Positions 1-8,733 of a stretch of DNA of 64,000 nt are shown one piece after another. The stretch is from Marinobacterium mangrovicola. GTDB taxonomy: Bacteria; Pseudomonadota; Gammaproteobacteria; Pseudomonadales; Balneatricaceae. The notes under the pieces are model-generated. The model ran no database searches and had not been told where the DNA came from. It worked only from the letters and a program-made list of their open reading frames with translations. Every line of letters starts with the position of its first letter. The stretch's first letter is position 1. The DNA lies in contig NZ_SMFU01000013.1 in the NCBI RefSeq assembly GCF_004339595.1, positions 186,001 to 250,000 of the forward strand, in the 5' to 3' direction. A program made the position numbers and the translations under genes.

Positions 1-339
1 ACCCAGGCAGACTGGCCAGAAGGTTTCGATGCGGTGTTCACCGCCAACACCACCCACATCATGCCCTGGACAGCGGTGATCGAGATGATCGGCCGCATCG
101 GTGAGCAATTGCCCAGCGGCGGCGTGTTCTGCCAGTACGGGCCATTCAACTATAACGGCGAGTTCACCAGCCCCAGCAACGCCGGTTTCGACCGCTGGTT
201 GAAGGAGATAAATCCGGCCCGCGGTATCCGCGACTTTGAGGCGGTGCAAGAACTGGCCAACAAGGCCGGGCTCACGCTGGTTAAAGACTATGCCATGCCC
301 GCCAACAACCGCCTGTTAGTGTGGCGTAAACAGGGCTAA
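1..339 (+). CDS. DUF938 family SAM-dependent methyltransferase, C-terminal part
   Basis: This is the last 112 codons of a gene whose start lies left of the window; the frame is open from base 1. The visible part matches the C-terminal half of DUF938 proteins, class I methyltransferase-fold proteins of unknown substrate. It shows the stretches FTANTTHIMPW, FCQYGPFNYNGEFTS and the closing NNRLLVWRK that I associate with this family. The SAM-binding glycine loop would be upstream and cannot be checked. It ends 11 bases before the end of the convergent protease gene, so the two meet tail to tail. The family call is fairly sure; the cellular role is unknown. Confidence 0.8.
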   Translation, partial: TQADWPEGFDAVFTANTTHIMPWTAVIEMIGRIGEQLPSGGVFCQYGPFNYNGEFTSPSNAGFDRWLKEINPARGIRDFEAVQELANKAGLTLVKDYAMPANNRLLVWRKQG

Positions 340-350
340 GCCCGAGCCGA

Positions 351-1316
351 TCACCACCAGGTTCCCCAAAGCCTGCGCCGGGGCTTACGCGCGACTTCCG
401 GATGGTCATAGCGGTGCAGCAGTTGCTCCAGTGGCAGACGATCACAGCGGTCCATATCCTGCTCCATTGCCAGTAGCCGCTCGACCCGCTCTTCGGTACG
501 GGGATGGGTTCTCAGCAACGATGGATCCGGCACCCGGTTACCGGGCGCCAGAATATGCTCGATCCAGCCGCCCTGGGCTCTCTCGATCTGTTCCAGCGCC
601 TTTGCCAGCCCGCGAGGATCACCGGTCAGCCTTGCGGCTCCCATATCCGCCGCATACTCCCGGGTACGTGACAACGCCAGCTGCGCCAACGCACTCAGCA
701 ACGGCGCAATCATCAGCAGCAGAATTAACCACCAGTTGATCGTGACCATCCCCAGCAGCATCAGCGGCAGGTTCATCAGCAGCAGAATCTGCCCCACAAA
801 CGCCATCATGCTGGTCATGCGGCTAAACAGGTCTGCCAGTCCCATCACCCAGAGATCGTTATGCCGGATATGGCTGATTTCGTGCGCCAACACACCGGCG
901 AGCTCCCTGAGATCAAGCTGCCGCATCATCGCGTCACTGAGCGCCACCGCCGAGCGCCCGGAGAACCCCACCGAAAAGGCATTCATCACCCGGCTGGGAA
1001 TCAGGTAGATCTCCGGCTCTTTCTCCAGGCCAGCGCGTTCACAGAGCCAGCGCGTCAGTTCACTCAACGCCGGCGCATGAGCCTTCTGCAGTGGTTTGGC
1101 GCCGTACAGTTTCATCACCCAGCGCGGCGATAGCGCCGGGTTAAACACCAGCGTCAGCAGGCCCACCAGCAATAACAGAGCGACGCCGGTACCGCCCCAG
1201 ATCTGCCAGCCCAGCGCGGCCATAAAACCACCCATAAACAGGATCAGAACAGCGGACTCCAGCGCGTTCAGCAACGCCTGACTACGCCAATGCCCGCCAT
1301 GATTGGTTTGTCGCAT
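351..1316 (-). CDS. M48 family zinc metalloprotease, HtpX-like
   Basis: A 321-residue membrane protease of the M48 (HtpX/Ste24) family. Two hydrophobic spans sit near the N-terminus (about residues 20-60). The zinc-binding and catalytic motif HEISH is at 145-149, and the downstream SRTREYAAD segment around 216-224 supplies the third zinc ligand (Glu220 by family rule). Further hydrophobic segments lie between about 170 and 215. HtpX proteins degrade damaged membrane proteins at the cytoplasmic face. This copy is longer than E. coli HtpX (about 290 residues) and has extra C-terminal sequence, so it may be a paralogue rather than HtpX itself; I leave the symbol blank. It is divergent from hrpB across a 146-base gap. 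Confidence 0.85.
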   Translation of the reverse strand: MRQTNHGGHWRSQALLNALESAVLILFMGGFMAALGWQIWGGTGVALLLLVGLLTLVFNPALSPRWVMKLYGAKPLQKAHAPALSELTRWLCERAGLEKEPEIYLIPSRVMNAFSVGFSGRSAVALSDAMMRQLDLRELAGVLAHEISHIRHNDLWVMGLADLFSRMTSMMAFVGQILLLMNLPLMLLGMVTINWWLILLLMIAPLLSALAQLALSRTREYAADMGAARLTGDPRGLAKALEQIERAQGGWIEHILAPGNRVPDPSLLRTHPRTEERVERLLAMEQDMDRCDRLPLEQLLHRYDHPEVARKPRRRLWGTWW

Positions 1317-1391
1317 CTACTCCTCCTGACCCGAGACTCCCTGTCTGATACCGGACTGGACTTAACCTCTGCGCAGGGTCTCCAAGCTGGA

Positions 1392-1423
1392 CCTCTATGC
1401 CAATCCTCTATGCCACCTCTATG
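1392..1423 (+). repeat. Three copies of CCTCTATG upstream of hrpB
   Basis: The octamer CCTCTATG occurs at 1392-1399, 1405-1412 and 1416-1423; the first two copies extend to CCTCTATGCCA. They lie in the divergent gap between the protease gene and hrpB, 40-70 bases before the hrpB start. The spacing (13 and 11 bases) is irregular. This could be a protein-binding array or a chance local duplication; no function is assigned. Confidence 0.4.
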
Positions 1424-1462
1424 TTAGTATCAGCGCTTTATTCAACCTCTGTATAGCGTTAG

Positions 1463-3988
1463 ATGGACTCACTGCCGATCGATTCAACCCTGCCGGAACT
1501 GCTCGCCGCTCTGAATAGCCGGGATGAAGTGGTTCTGGAGGCGCCGCCCGGCGCCGGTAAAACCACCCGCGTCCCTCTGGCCCTGCTGGATCAGCCCTGG
1601 CTCGGCAAGCAGAAGATCCTGATGCTGGAACCGCGCCGCCTGGCCGCCCGCGCCGCCGCCGAGCAGTTGGCCCGGCAATTGGGCGAGAAACCCGGGGACA
1701 CCGTGGGTTACCGTATCCGCCTGGATACCCGCGTCGGCCCAAACACCCGCATCGAGGTGGTCACCGAAGGAATACTGACCCGCATGCTGCAGTCGGATCC
1801 CGGGCTGGAAGGCGTAGGGCTGGTGATCTTCGATGAGTTCCACGAACGCTCTCTCGATGCGGACCTGGGCCTCGCCCTGGCCCTGCAGGGGCGCGAGCTA
1901 CTGCGCGACGAGCCACCGCTGAAACTGCTGGTGATGTCCGCAACCCTGGATGGAGAGGCGATCTCCACCCTGCTGAATAACGCCCCCATCGTACGCTCCG
2001 AGGGGCGCAGCTTCCCCGTCGATCATATCTATACCGGCCGTGCCGAGCCGGGCGAATGGATAGAACCGCGCATTACCCGAGTGATTGAGCAGGCCGTAGT
2101 GGAGCGCAGCGGCAGCCTGCTGGTATTTCTGCCAGGGCAGGCGGAGATCCGCCGCGTGCAGGAGGCACTGGAGACCAGTTTCCATGAGCGCAACGACCTG
2201 GTGGTCGCGCCGCTATACGGCGAGCTTTCGCTGGAGCAGCAGCGCCGCGCCATAGAACCGGCGCCCGCCGGACAACGCAAAATCGTGTTGGCCACCGCCA
2301 TTGCTGAAACCAGCCTGACCATAGAAGGCATAGACACGGTGGTCGATTCCGGCCTGTCACGCCAGGCCCGCTTCGATCCCGCATCCGGCATGACCCGCCT
2401 GCACACCACCCGCGTTTCCAGCGCCGCTGCCACCCAGCGAGCAGGCCGCGCCGGCCGCCTGGGCCCCGGTTACTGCTACCGGCTCTGGTCCGAAGGCCAG
2501 CAGGAGCAACTTGCCGCTTTTACGCCGCCGGAGATTCAGCAGGCCGACCTGGCACCGCTGGTACTGCAACTGATGCGCTGGGGCTGCATGGATGCGAACG
2601 AGCTGAGCTGGCTGGATACGCCGCCAGCGGGTGCCTGGCAACAGGGGCTCGACCTGCTCGACCGCCTCGGTGCCATCGAACATCTCGACAACGGACGCAG
2701 CCGGCTCAGCGACCATGGCGAGGCGATGGCACGCTTCCCGGCACATCCGCGTCTGGCTCACCTGCTTCTGATCGGCGCCCGCAAGGGCTTGCTGCCCCAG
2801 GCTGCCGATATCGCCGCCCTGCTTGGCGAGCGCGACCCACTGCGTGACAGCAGCACCGACCTGTCCCTGCGGCTGGAATGGCTGCGCGGCGACAGCAAGA
2901 GCAGCAAGAGCAACGCAGGTATGCGTCAACGGTTAAGACAGCTGGCAAAACAGTTTCGCCAGCAGGCCCAGCAGATCGACCCGAGCCAGCCTGTATCCGA
3001 CCCCGACCATCCACGCTGGACTGGGTTTCTGCTCGCCTGCGCCTACCCCGACCGTATCGCCCGCAACCGCCGCAGCGGCGGCAATAGCTTCAGATTGGCC
3101 GCCAACCGAGGCGCCGAACTGGATCCGTCCGACCGCCTAACCCGGTTCGACTGGCTGGTGGTAGCGGAACTGACCAGCCGCAGCGGCGACGCCAGCGACC
3201 GTATCCGCCTGGCTGCTGCGCTGGAACCCGCACTGTTCGATGATCACCTCAGCGAGCTTGTACAGAGCCGCGAACACGTAGAGTGGAACGAGCAGGAAGG
3301 TCGTCTGATCGCCGAACAGCAGCGCCGCGTGGGCCAACTGGTGCTCGACTCCCGCCCGCTTGATGCCAGCTCCGCAGAAGCGCGCCAAGCCGCACTGATC
3401 GCCCTGGTACGCAAACGCGGCTTAAGCCTGCTGCCCTGGAGCGATGAGCTGAACGCCTGGCGTCAGCGGGTCGCCTTTTGCCATCGCCATGCAGAAGAAC
3501 AAAGCTGGCCCGATCTATCGGACAAGGCGCTGCTCGACACCCTTGAAGAATGGCTCGGGCCTTACCTTGAGCCCGTCAGTCATATCAACCATTTCGCGAG
3601 GCTTGACCTCGACGCCATCCTCAAGGCGCAACTTCCCTGGCCGCTGCCGCAGCAGCTCGATGAGTTGGCACCGCAGCGGCTCCGCGTTCCCTCCGGCGCG
3701 CGCCTGGGCATCGATTACAGCGAAGAGCCGCCGGTGCTTGCGGTGAAACTCCAGGAGATGTTCGGCTGTACCCGTACGCCCACGCTGGGCTTTGGCGTTG
3801 CGGTAAAACTACACCTGCTATCTCCGGCCCGACGCCCGCTGCAGGTCACCCAGGATCTGGCCGGCTTCTGGCAGAACAGCTATCCGGAGGTCAAAAAGGA
3901 GATGAAGGGGCGCTATCCCAAGCATCCCTGGCCAGATAATCCGCTGGAGGCGGTCGCCACAGCAAAAACCAAAAAAGCCCAGGGCTGA
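1463..3988 (+). CDS. hrpB: ATP-dependent helicase HrpB
   Basis: An 841-residue DEAH-type superfamily 2 helicase, full length for HrpB. The Walker A motif APPGAGKT is at residues 27-34, the DEFH box at 124-127, the SAT motif at 159-161, and motif VI is seen as QRAGRAGR. A helicase-associated region and the HrpB-specific C-terminal domain follow, ending in PEVKKEMKGRYPKHPWP. The DEFH variant and the C-terminal signature separate HrpB from HrpA and DeaD-type helicases. The enzyme is a predicted RNA helicase; its substrate is not well defined in any species. It is transcribed alone, with a small oxidoreductase-like gene 59 bases downstream that may be co-transcribed. Confidence 0.95.
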   Translation: MDSLPIDSTLPELLAALNSRDEVVLEAPPGAGKTTRVPLALLDQPWLGKQKILMLEPRRLAARAAAEQLARQLGEKPGDTVGYRIRLDTRVGPNTRIEVVTEGILTRMLQSDPGLEGVGLVIFDEFHERSLDADLGLALALQGRELLRDEPPLKLLVMSATLDGEAISTLLNNAPIVRSEGRSFPVDHIYTGRAEPGEWIEPRITRVIEQAVVERSGSLLVFLPGQAEIRRVQEALETSFHERNDLVVAPLYGELSLEQQRRAIEPAPAGQRKIVLATAIAETSLTIEGIDTVVDSGLSRQARFDPASGMTRLHTTRVSSAAATQRAGRAGRLGPGYCYRLWSEGQQEQLAAFTPPEIQQADLAPLVLQLMRWGCMDANELSWLDTPPAGAWQQGLDLLDRLGAIEHLDNGRSRLSDHGEAMARFPAHPRLAHLLLIGARKGLLPQAADIAALLGERDPLRDSSTDLSLRLEWLRGDSKSSKSNAGMRQRLRQLAKQFRQQAQQIDPSQPVSDPDHPRWTGFLLACAYPDRIARNRRSGGNSFRLAANRGAELDPSDRLTRFDWLVVAELTSRSGDASDRIRLAAALEPALFDDHLSELVQSREHVEWNEQEGRLIAEQQRRVGQLVLDSRPLDASSAEARQAALIALVRKRGLSLLPWSDELNAWRQRVAFCHRHAEEQSWPDLSDKALLDTLEEWLGPYLEPVSHINHFARLDLDAILKAQLPWPLPQQLDELAPQRLRVPSGARLGIDYSEEPPVLAVKLQEMFGCTRTPTLGFGVAVKLHLLSPARRPLQVTQDLAGFWQNSYPEVKKEMKGRYPKHPWPDNPLEAVATAKTKKAQG

Positions 3989-4047
3989 GACGCGAGCCCA
4001 ATCAGGTTAAAATAGCCCGCGACCCTAAGTTAAAAGCAGAGTTAACA

Positions 4048-4230
4048 GTGTTGGAAAAACCTACGTTGGAAAAACCTACCCCACCGATGGACGGCGAGTG
4101 CTGCGAGAGCGAATGCAGCCCCTGCGTCTGGGACACCTATTACGAAGAGATGCACGCCTGGCGCCAGGCGGAAGCGGAACGTAAGGCCGCTGAGGCTGCA
4201 GCAGACGATAACGCCGGGCAGCAGAGCTGA
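4048..4230 (+). CDS. Small oxidoreductase-like domain protein
   Basis: A 60-residue protein with the core DGECCESECSPCVWDTYYEE, matching the 'oxidoreductase-like, N-terminal' domain, a short Cys-rich module also found in eukaryotic mitochondrial proteins. The cysteines could bind metal or an iron-sulfur cluster, but this is inference. The C-terminal third is charged and Ala-rich (AEAERKAAEAAADD) and looks disordered. The start is uncertain: GTG at 4048 and TTG at 4051 are adjacent, and the N-terminus has an internal duplication (LEKPT twice). An AraC-type regulator begins only 5 bases after its stop, so the two may be co-transcribed. Confidence 0.7.
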   Translation: MLEKPTLEKPTPPMDGECCESECSPCVWDTYYEEMHAWRQAEAERKAAEAAADDNAGQQS

Positions 4231-4235
4231 ACCTT

Positions 4236-4961
4236 ATGCAGGCCCAGCTTGAGGTGCGCAGCTACAGCGCCGAGGTAGACCGCCACAGTCACCGCTACCA
4301 CCAGCTGGTGCTGCCGGTGAGCGGCTCTCTGGAGATAGAGATAGGCTCACAGGGTGGCGAGGTAGCCGCACATCGGGCCGCGGTGATTCATGCCGGTGAG
4401 ACCCACTGTTTTCAGTCACAGGGCACTAACCGATTCCTGGTGGCGGACCTGCCAATGAACTGCAGCGACAAACTCGAGCCGCTGCCGGCCTTTCTCAGCC
4501 TGAGCCCTGACACCCTCGAATACGCCGCTCTTCTCGGGCGGATGCTACAGAAGCCGGCTAGCGCTGACGCCCTGCAGCGGGTCAGCTGCGATCTGCTGCT
4601 TGAGCTGCTCTCGCGACACACCACAGACCTTAACCAGAGCATCGACCGCCGTCTGCTCCTGGCCAAAACCTACCTCGACGAAACCTTCGCCAGCCCTATC
4701 AAGCTGGAGCAGCTCTGCGCTATCGCCCACCTGAGCAGGCGCCAGCTACACACACTGTTCCTACGCCAGCTCGGCTGCGCGCCCTCGGAATACCTGCTGC
4801 GACTGCGTATGAACCATGCGCGTCGCCTGCTGATTGAGACCGAACTAAGCATTCAGCGCGTGTCCGAACAGTGCGGCTACCAGAATCTGGCCGCCTTCAG
4901 CGACCGCTTCCGCCGCCACTTCGGTGTGGCGCCGAGTCACTACCGCCGAAGGTTGCACTAA
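4236..4961 (+). CDS. AraC family transcriptional regulator
   Basis: A 241-residue regulator with an N-terminal cupin-like ligand pocket (HSHRYHQLVLPVSGSLEIE, then HAGETHCF) and a C-terminal AraC/XylS DNA-binding region. The two helix-turn-helix units are visible as LEQLCAIAHLSRRQLHTLF and IQRVSEQCGYQNLAAFSDRF, closing with HFGVAPSHYRRR. The gene directly precedes an EamA-type exporter on the same strand (132 bases away). Many AraC proteins of this cupin type control a neighbouring permease, so the exporter is the likeliest target; this is inference from context. No ligand can be deduced. Confidence 0.9.
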   Translation: MQAQLEVRSYSAEVDRHSHRYHQLVLPVSGSLEIEIGSQGGEVAAHRAAVIHAGETHCFQSQGTNRFLVADLPMNCSDKLEPLPAFLSLSPDTLEYAALLGRMLQKPASADALQRVSCDLLLELLSRHTTDLNQSIDRRLLLAKTYLDETFASPIKLEQLCAIAHLSRRQLHTLFLRQLGCAPSEYLLRLRMNHARRLLIETELSIQRVSEQCGYQNLAAFSDRFRRHFGVAPSHYRRRLH

Positions 4962-5093
4962 GCCACTGCACCAACGCTCTCTCATCACATCTGCAGCAAA
5001 CAGGAGTGCCAGATCGGCAAAGACCGGCGTTCAGGCAAGCGCTAACATAGGCGTTTAGCTTTCCTGTCTTGTTTTATCTGAGCGGAACCACCG

Positions 5094-5996
5094 ATGAACA
5101 CCACCAACGCCACGCTGATCGGCAGTATCTCAATCCTGCTCTGGGGCACCCTGGCCCTGATGACCCGCTGGACCGATGCGCAGATCCCACCCTTCCAGTT
5201 GCTGGCGATGACCTTCACCCTCGCCTGGCTGCTGATGCAGACCCGCTGGTGGCTGCGTGGTGACAGTGGTTTCCGCTTCCTGCGCCAGCCGCTGCCGGTC
5301 TGGCTACTCGGTATCGGCGGGCTGTTCTGCTATCACCTGTTTTACTTTATCGCCCTGGCCAACGCGCCTGCGGCGGAAGCGGGCCTGATCGCCTATCTCT
5401 GGCCGCTGTTGATCGTGCTGATGTCCGCCCTGCTGCCCGGTGAGCAGTTACGCCTGGCCCATATCCTGGGCGCCCTGCTGGCCGCCGGCGGCAGCGCCAT
5501 GCTGCTGCTCAAGGGTGAAGCCGGCTTCAGCAGCGAATACAGCCTCGGCTACCTGGCCGCCGGAGCCTGCTCGCTAATCTGGTCCAGCTACTCGGTATTG
5601 AGCCGTCGCCACGCCCATGTTCCAACGGACACCGTGGGCTGGTTCTGTGCCGGCACCGCCCTGCTCGGCCTGGTCTGCCACCTGCTGTTTGAACAGACCG
5701 TCTGGCCCGAACGCCCGCTGCAGTGGATCGGCATTGTCGGCCTGGGATTGGGGCCCGTGGGTATCGCCTTCCTGACCTGGGATATCGGCGTGAAGAAAGG
5801 CAACATCCAGCTGCTCGGTACCCTGGCCTACGCCGCGCCGCTGATCTCCACCCTGCTGCTGATCGCCGCCGGTGAAGCCGAGGCAACACCGCGGCTGCTA
5901 CTGGCCTGCCTGCTGATAGTGGGTGGTTCAACGGTGGCAGGTGTGCGCCTGCGCAGTCTGCGTCTGGCCCGGAGCCGCCCTGGCGCGCAATCCTGA
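5094..5996 (+). CDS. DMT superfamily (EamA) exporter, YddG-like
   Basis: A 300-residue inner-membrane protein with about ten hydrophobic spans and two EamA repeats, as in the drug/metabolite transporter superfamily. The start (SISILLWGTLALMTRWT) and the central stretch FYFIALANAPAAEAGLIAYL resemble aromatic amino-acid exporters of the YddG group, so export of amino acids or related metabolites is likely, but the substrate is not proven. The gene lies between an AraC-type and a LysR-type regulator, all on the plus strand, and belongs to a 5-kb stretch rich in exporters. Confidence 0.85.
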   Translation: MNTTNATLIGSISILLWGTLALMTRWTDAQIPPFQLLAMTFTLAWLLMQTRWWLRGDSGFRFLRQPLPVWLLGIGGLFCYHLFYFIALANAPAAEAGLIAYLWPLLIVLMSALLPGEQLRLAHILGALLAAGGSAMLLLKGEAGFSSEYSLGYLAAGACSLIWSSYSVLSRRHAHVPTDTVGWFCAGTALLGLVCHLLFEQTVWPERPLQWIGIVGLGLGPVGIAFLTWDIGVKKGNIQLLGTLAYAAPLISTLLLIAAGEAEATPRLLLACLLIVGGSTVAGVRLRSLRLARSRPGAQS

Positions 5997-6053
5997 CCCA
6001 CCGGCGATATACTGCCCGCAGAGAATTACTCCGGGAGCACAACAGCCAAGGCT

Positions 6054-6965
6054 ATGGATCTATCGCGCATCAACCTGAACCTGCTGCTGGTGTTGCAGCA
6101 ATTGCTGGAGCAGCGCAGCGTCAGCCAGGCCGCCCGCAGCCTTAACCTGACCCAGCCCGCCATCAGCCGCAGCCTGGCACAGCTCCGCGACCTGTTCGCC
6201 GATCCACTGCTGGTGCGGGTCGGCAACCAGATGCAACTGACGCCCAGGGGCGAGGAACTGAAGCAACAGCTGCCCGGCGTACTGCAGCCCCTGGAAGCGT
6301 TTTTCACCCCGGGCAACTTCAATGCGGACACCTTTCGCGGCCGCTTCAATATCGCCATTACCGACTATATCGCCGAGCGCATCCTGCCAGACCTGGTGGG
6401 TGAACTGATGCGCGACGTGCCCGGTATGCGGCTGCATTTCCGCCTCTGGGAACCCGGCATGATAGGTGACCTGCGTGAAGGTCGCCTGGATATGGCCGCC
6501 TGCCTGCTGGACAAGGTGCCTGACGATATCCACGGTCGTGCCGTGGGCTCCGACCACTGGACCTGCCTGATGCGCAAGGATCATCCTCTGGCGACGGGAC
6601 CGCTGGATATGGACGCCTACACCGCGGCGGACCATATCAGCATCAGCGGCGGGGGCGATAAGAACCGCTCAGTGGATGAGGCGCTGGCCGCCTATGGCCT
6701 GGGGCGACGCATCCGCACCAGTGTGCCGTTTATTCAGGCGGCGCTGGCGTTTACCGCCCGAAGCGACGCCCTGCTGACGCTGCCGGCCCATATGGCCGCT
6801 AATATCGCGCCGGATTTCGGCCTGGTGCTGCGGCCGCTGCCACTTAAACTGGAACCGGTGCAGTATTACCTGCTCTGGCACCGACGCCAGCAGCACGATG
6901 CAGCCCATCGTTACCTCCGGGAGCGACTGCACCGGGCGCTGATCGACTCTCCCTTTTCCCGCTGA
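6054..6965 (+). CDS. LysR family transcriptional regulator
   Basis: A 303-residue LysR-type regulator. The N-terminal winged helix is clear (QRSVSQAARSLNLTQPAIS, then LRDLFADPLLVRVG), followed by a periplasmic-binding-protein-like effector domain to about residue 295. The opening DLSRINLNLLLVL is typical of the NodD/NahR/LinR-like branch. The gene starts 57 bases after the EamA exporter on the same strand; a LysE exporter follows 135 bases downstream. It could control either transporter. A TATACT hexamer at 6008-6013 might be a -10 element, but I see no good -35. Confidence 0.9.
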   Translation: MDLSRINLNLLLVLQQLLEQRSVSQAARSLNLTQPAISRSLAQLRDLFADPLLVRVGNQMQLTPRGEELKQQLPGVLQPLEAFFTPGNFNADTFRGRFNIAITDYIAERILPDLVGELMRDVPGMRLHFRLWEPGMIGDLREGRLDMAACLLDKVPDDIHGRAVGSDHWTCLMRKDHPLATGPLDMDAYTAADHISISGGGDKNRSVDEALAAYGLGRRIRTSVPFIQAALAFTARSDALLTLPAHMAANIAPDFGLVLRPLPLKLEPVQYYLLWHRRQQHDAAHRYLRERLHRALIDSPFSR

Positions 6966-7100
6966 ACCATCCCGCTGAGCCTTCAAAACCCGCAAGGTCA
7001 TCATTTTTATTTATAACCTGAATGAAAAAGCACGATTAGAAGCCTCCAAGCCGACTCAATAGACTAGCTTGCATCACTTACAGTTATGCGAGAGACAGGA

Positions 7101-7700
7101 ATGTTGGACTGGCTGCTTTTTCTGGGAATCACCGTGGGCGGTGCCATGATACCGGGGGCAAATTTCGCCGTGGTACTGCGCAACACCCTGAACGGCTCCC
7201 GCCGCAGCGGCCTGCTGACGGTCTGTGGCCTCGCCACGTCGCTGATGATCCACGGCACTTTGACGCTGCTCGGGATCAGTGCACTGATTCAGAATTCGCC
7301 CGCCGCCTTCGAGGTGATTCGCTGGCTGGGGGCCGCCTACCTGATCCTGCTTGGAGGCTGGCAGCTGCTGCAGCGCCAGCCAGCCGCGGAGAATAGCGCT
7401 CCCAATCATAACGGCGGTTCCCCCTTCATTGCTGGCCTGCTGATCAGCCTGTTCAACCCCAAGGTGCTGGTGTTCTTTCTGGCGATCTTTTCCCAGGTGC
7501 TGTCACCGGAGCAGTCGCTGGCCACCAAGCTGCTCTACGTCGCCACCCCGGCCCTGGCCGAGATCAGCTGGTTTATGCTGGTACTGGCCCTGCTCGGGAC
7601 CCCGGCCATCCGTCAGTGGCTGATGCGGGTAAAAAGCAAACTGGAGCGCTTTCTTGGCGGCGCCATGGTTGCTCTCGGCATCAAGATCGGGCTGGGCTGA
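7101..7700 (+). CDS. LysE/RhtB family translocator
   Basis: A small inner-membrane exporter of the LysE superfamily with about six spans. The N-terminal GGAMIPGANFAVVLRNTL and the central FNPKVLVFFLAIFSQ are the family's conserved blocks. I start at ATG 7101 (199 residues, MLDWLLF) because GAGAG at 7090-7094 gives a ribosome-binding site; an in-frame ATG at 7086 would add five residues but has no such site. Family members export amino acids such as threonine, homoserine lactone, lysine or cysteine derivatives; the substrate here is unknown. It ends 14 bases before the end of convergent argP. Confidence 0.88.
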   Translation: MLDWLLFLGITVGGAMIPGANFAVVLRNTLNGSRRSGLLTVCGLATSLMIHGTLTLLGISALIQNSPAAFEVIRWLGAAYLILLGGWQLLQRQPAAENSAPNHNGGSPFIAGLLISLFNPKVLVFFLAIFSQVLSPEQSLATKLLYVATPALAEISWFMLVLALLGTPAIRQWLMRVKSKLERFLGGAMVALGIKIGLG

Positions 7701-7714
7701 TTAGCGCTCCCTGA

Positions 7715-8629
7715 TCATGCCAGTTCAGGGTGGAGCTCCATCGGCTCAAGCGCCTCTGCAGCGGTCCTTACCAGCTCATCGGTAATCTGCCTGATCAGCT
7801 CCGAATGCAGGTTCCAGACATGCCAATACAGGGGCACAGGCACAAAGTAGCCCGGCACCATATCCACCACGTTACCGCGCTCTATCATCGCCCTGCCGAG
7901 CTGATCGGGAATCATGCCGCAGGCGAGGCCCCGCTCGACGATATCGTTGAAGCCGTTCAGTGAGGGTACCCGGTGACGCGGATATTCATGGGGTTTTACC
8001 GAGAAGTACTGCTCCAGGTAGCGGTTCTGTAGCTGATCCTTGTGGCTGAACTCGGCCACCGGGGCCAGGCGAAACCCCGTCGCACCGATCCCCTTGGCGA
8101 AATAGGTCTCGATATAGGCCGGCGTCGCCAGGCAACGGTAGACCATCACCCCCAGCGGCACGCTGACGCAGCCAGGCATCGCCGACGACGCCGAGGTGAT
8201 ACACCCCACCACCTCACCATCTTTGAGCAGCTGCTGGGTAGCATCCTGATCGTCCACCTTCAGATCCATCAATAGCCGTTCCCGCCTCACCAGGCGCTCC
8301 ATCGCATTGGTGAACCAGGAACCCAGACTGTCGGCATTCACGCCGATGGATACCTGTGTATAACCCCGCGCATCACGCTGAGCCAGACTGCTCAGCAGCT
8401 CCTGCTCCAGCAATGCCAGCTGACGGAAGTGCTTCAGCACCTGCAGCCCTGCCTCTGTGGCGCGCACGGGGACGGCACGCACCAGCAGCACCTGCCCCAG
8501 CCGCTCCTCCAGCTGTTTCACCCGCTGAGATACCGCGGACTGAGTCACATGCAGCTTGCGCGCCGCACGCTCGAAACTGCCCTCATCGATCACCGCTGCC
8601 AGCGCAGCCAGCTGCCGGGAATCCAGCAT
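7715..8629 (-). CDS. argP: LysR family regulator ArgP
   Basis: A 304-residue LysR-type regulator of the ArgP/LysG group. The N-terminus (LAALAAVIDEGSFERAARKL, then HVTQSAVSQRVKQLEERLGQ) closely follows ArgP. It is divergent from an ArgO/LysE-type exporter 104 bases away, the classic arrangement in which ArgP senses arginine or lysine and switches on argO. Sequence and context agree, so the call is strong. The shared 104-base gap should hold both promoters and the operator. Confidence 0.92.
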   Translation of the reverse strand: MLDSRQLAALAAVIDEGSFERAARKLHVTQSAVSQRVKQLEERLGQVLLVRAVPVRATEAGLQVLKHFRQLALLEQELLSSLAQRDARGYTQVSIGVNADSLGSWFTNAMERLVRRERLLMDLKVDDQDATQQLLKDGEVVGCITSASSAMPGCVSVPLGVMVYRCLATPAYIETYFAKGIGATGFRLAPVAEFSHKDQLQNRYLEQYFSVKPHEYPRHRVPSLNGFNDIVERGLACGMIPDQLGRAMIERGNVVDMVPGYFVPVPLYWHVWNLHSELIRQITDELVRTAAEALEPMELHPELA

Positions 8630-8733
8630 TATTAATTTCTCTAATCAGATATTAAAAACATTAGTTTTACTTACATCGAGGCGAATCGCAACATAGCGCC
8701 GTCCTACACGATTCAGCTTTTCGGAGATAAAAA
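8630..8733. promoter_or_regulatory. argP-argO divergent control region
   Basis: AT-rich gap between two divergent genes whose homologues form a regulator-exporter pair. It contains ATTAATTTCTCTAATCAG and ATTAGTTTTACTTACAT, with the T-N11-A type spacing that LysR proteins often use, but no exact consensus can be claimed. The argO ribosome-binding site GGAGA sits just before its ATG. The location of the operator is inference. Confidence 0.45.
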
